NCBI GenBank assembly: GCA_012031965.1 | Contig: JAAUSC010000064.1 | Location: forward strand, 1 to 32,545 | DNA from: Scytonema sp. RU_4_4 | GTDB lineage: Bacteria > Cyanobacteriota > Cyanobacteriia > Cyanobacteriales > Nostocaceae | DNA: 32,545 nucleotides | Direction of reading: 5' to 3' | Shown here: piece by piece, positions 32,127-32,545 of the stretch | Layout: each line of letters starts with the position of its first letter | Position numbering within the stretch: position 1 is the stretch's first letter | The notes under the pieces: generated by a model | The model's database searches: none | Seen by the model: the letters and a program-made list of their open reading frames with translations, nothing else | What the model was told of the DNA's origin: nothing | Position numbers and translations under genes: made by a program

Positions 32127-32449
32127 CAGCTCAACAATCTTAATATTTTCAGAACTAGCAAGCAGATATTAAGCTCTTACATATTTAGACCTTACTCTTT
32201 GTACTTCACAGACCTTGTAATGTGCTTTAAGAAGAACACATAGGTCAGAACGCAGAACGGGCTGCGCCGAGCTACGCGCTCCAGAATAAATCCCCGTATT
32301 CCGCACTGCGTGCCGCTGTGCTAACGTACTACGTATCTTGCAATACATTTTTAACTTTACTCCGTGTTTAAAAACAGGGTACGGGGGTCTTACACGTACC
32401 AGAGTCAGCCAGCCCTATTAAGCTGTTCCACATTTAATTTGCATTTGAA

Positions 32450-32545
32450 ACCGCAGAGGGCGCAGAGGAGCCAGTGCGTTGCGGTGAACCAGCCCTGCAG
32501 GCGGGTTTCCCGCCGTAGGGGACTGTGTTAGCGCAGCGTGACCGG
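32450..32545. repeat. GC-rich dispersed repeat at window end
   Basis: Begins ACCGCAGAGGGCGCAGAG, similar to the chlH insertion at 10173-10189, then GGAGCCAGTGCGTTGCGG, similar to the start of the chlH insertion at 8370. It is cut off by the window end. Confidence 0.65.

Larger units (their letters stand above)
31647..32545. other. Non-coding region at the right edge
   Basis: 899 bases without a convincing gene apart from a tentative 25-residue frame at 32049. It should contain the promoter of the - strand importer operon. The right part (32245-32330 and 32445-32545) is made of GC-rich cyanobacterial repeats, including ACCGCAGAGG and GCGTTAGCGCAGC-like words related to those inside chlH. Confidence 0.6.

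Noticed and set aside
1-32545. CRISPR array, rRNA, complete tRNA or prophage
   Set aside because: No regularly spaced repeats, rRNA sequence, foldable tRNA or phage structural genes were seen; the amidase alone is not enough to call a prophage.

Overview
The window looks like chromosomal DNA of a cyanobacterium, probably a filamentous one with a large genome. Support comes from a full-length magnesium-chelatase H subunit, an HCF164/TxlA-type thioredoxin, a NIL-domain ferredoxin, a DUF3386 protein, many HIP1-type GCGATCGC octamers, and many short palindromic repeats of the kind common in these genomes. The lineage assignment rests on recalled family resemblance, not on a search.

Layout. 57-3155: a tight four-gene + strand operon with a heme-oxygenase-fold (HDO/PqqC-like) metalloenzyme and a complete polar-amino-acid-type ABC importer. 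3171-7274: txlA, a NIL/2x[4Fe-4S] ferredoxin, a DUF3616 protein, a CHAD protein and a short zinc amidase. 7678-11520: chlH, whose reading frame carries three repeat-like insertions. 11521-12870: a 1.35-kb leader and intergenic region with a MITE bounded by perfect 10-bp target duplications, followed by a clear ydaO/yuaA (cyclic-di-AMP) riboswitch ahead of a sucrose-phosphate-synthase-like glycosyltransferase. 14392-16737: a small conserved protein, a hexapeptide acyltransferase and a frameshifted GT2 glycosyltransferase. 16808-17104: an IS4-type transposase remnant whose ends match the MITE after chlH. 18088-22583: a flavin amine oxidase, a frameshifted phosphoribosyltransferase, a possible 31-residue membrane peptide, a DUF3386 protein and a GAF-LuxR regulator. 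22692-26855: an orphan antitoxin-like gene, a cytoplasmic GH13/CBM20 amylase, a PIN toxin/antitoxin pair and, divergent from it, a TIR-GUN4 fusion. 27063-31646: an aldehyde dehydrogenase and an SsuABC/NMT1-type ABC importer operon on the - strand. The last 0.9 kb has no convincing gene.

Most interesting points: (1) the TIR-GUN4 protein joins a TIR domain, often an NAD-consuming immune effector, to the tetrapyrrole-binding domain that normally activates Mg-chelatase; (2) the c-di-AMP riboswitch in front of an osmolyte-type glycosyltransferase has two enlarged stems; (3) the diiron-oxidase-like gene is fused into an amino-acid importer operon; (4) repeats have been absorbed in frame into the essential chlH gene; (5) a mobile IS4/MITE family has sequence-provable target duplications. 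Two genes (phosphoribosyltransferase and GT2) each look one base short in a C or G run, which could be sequencing error or real decay.
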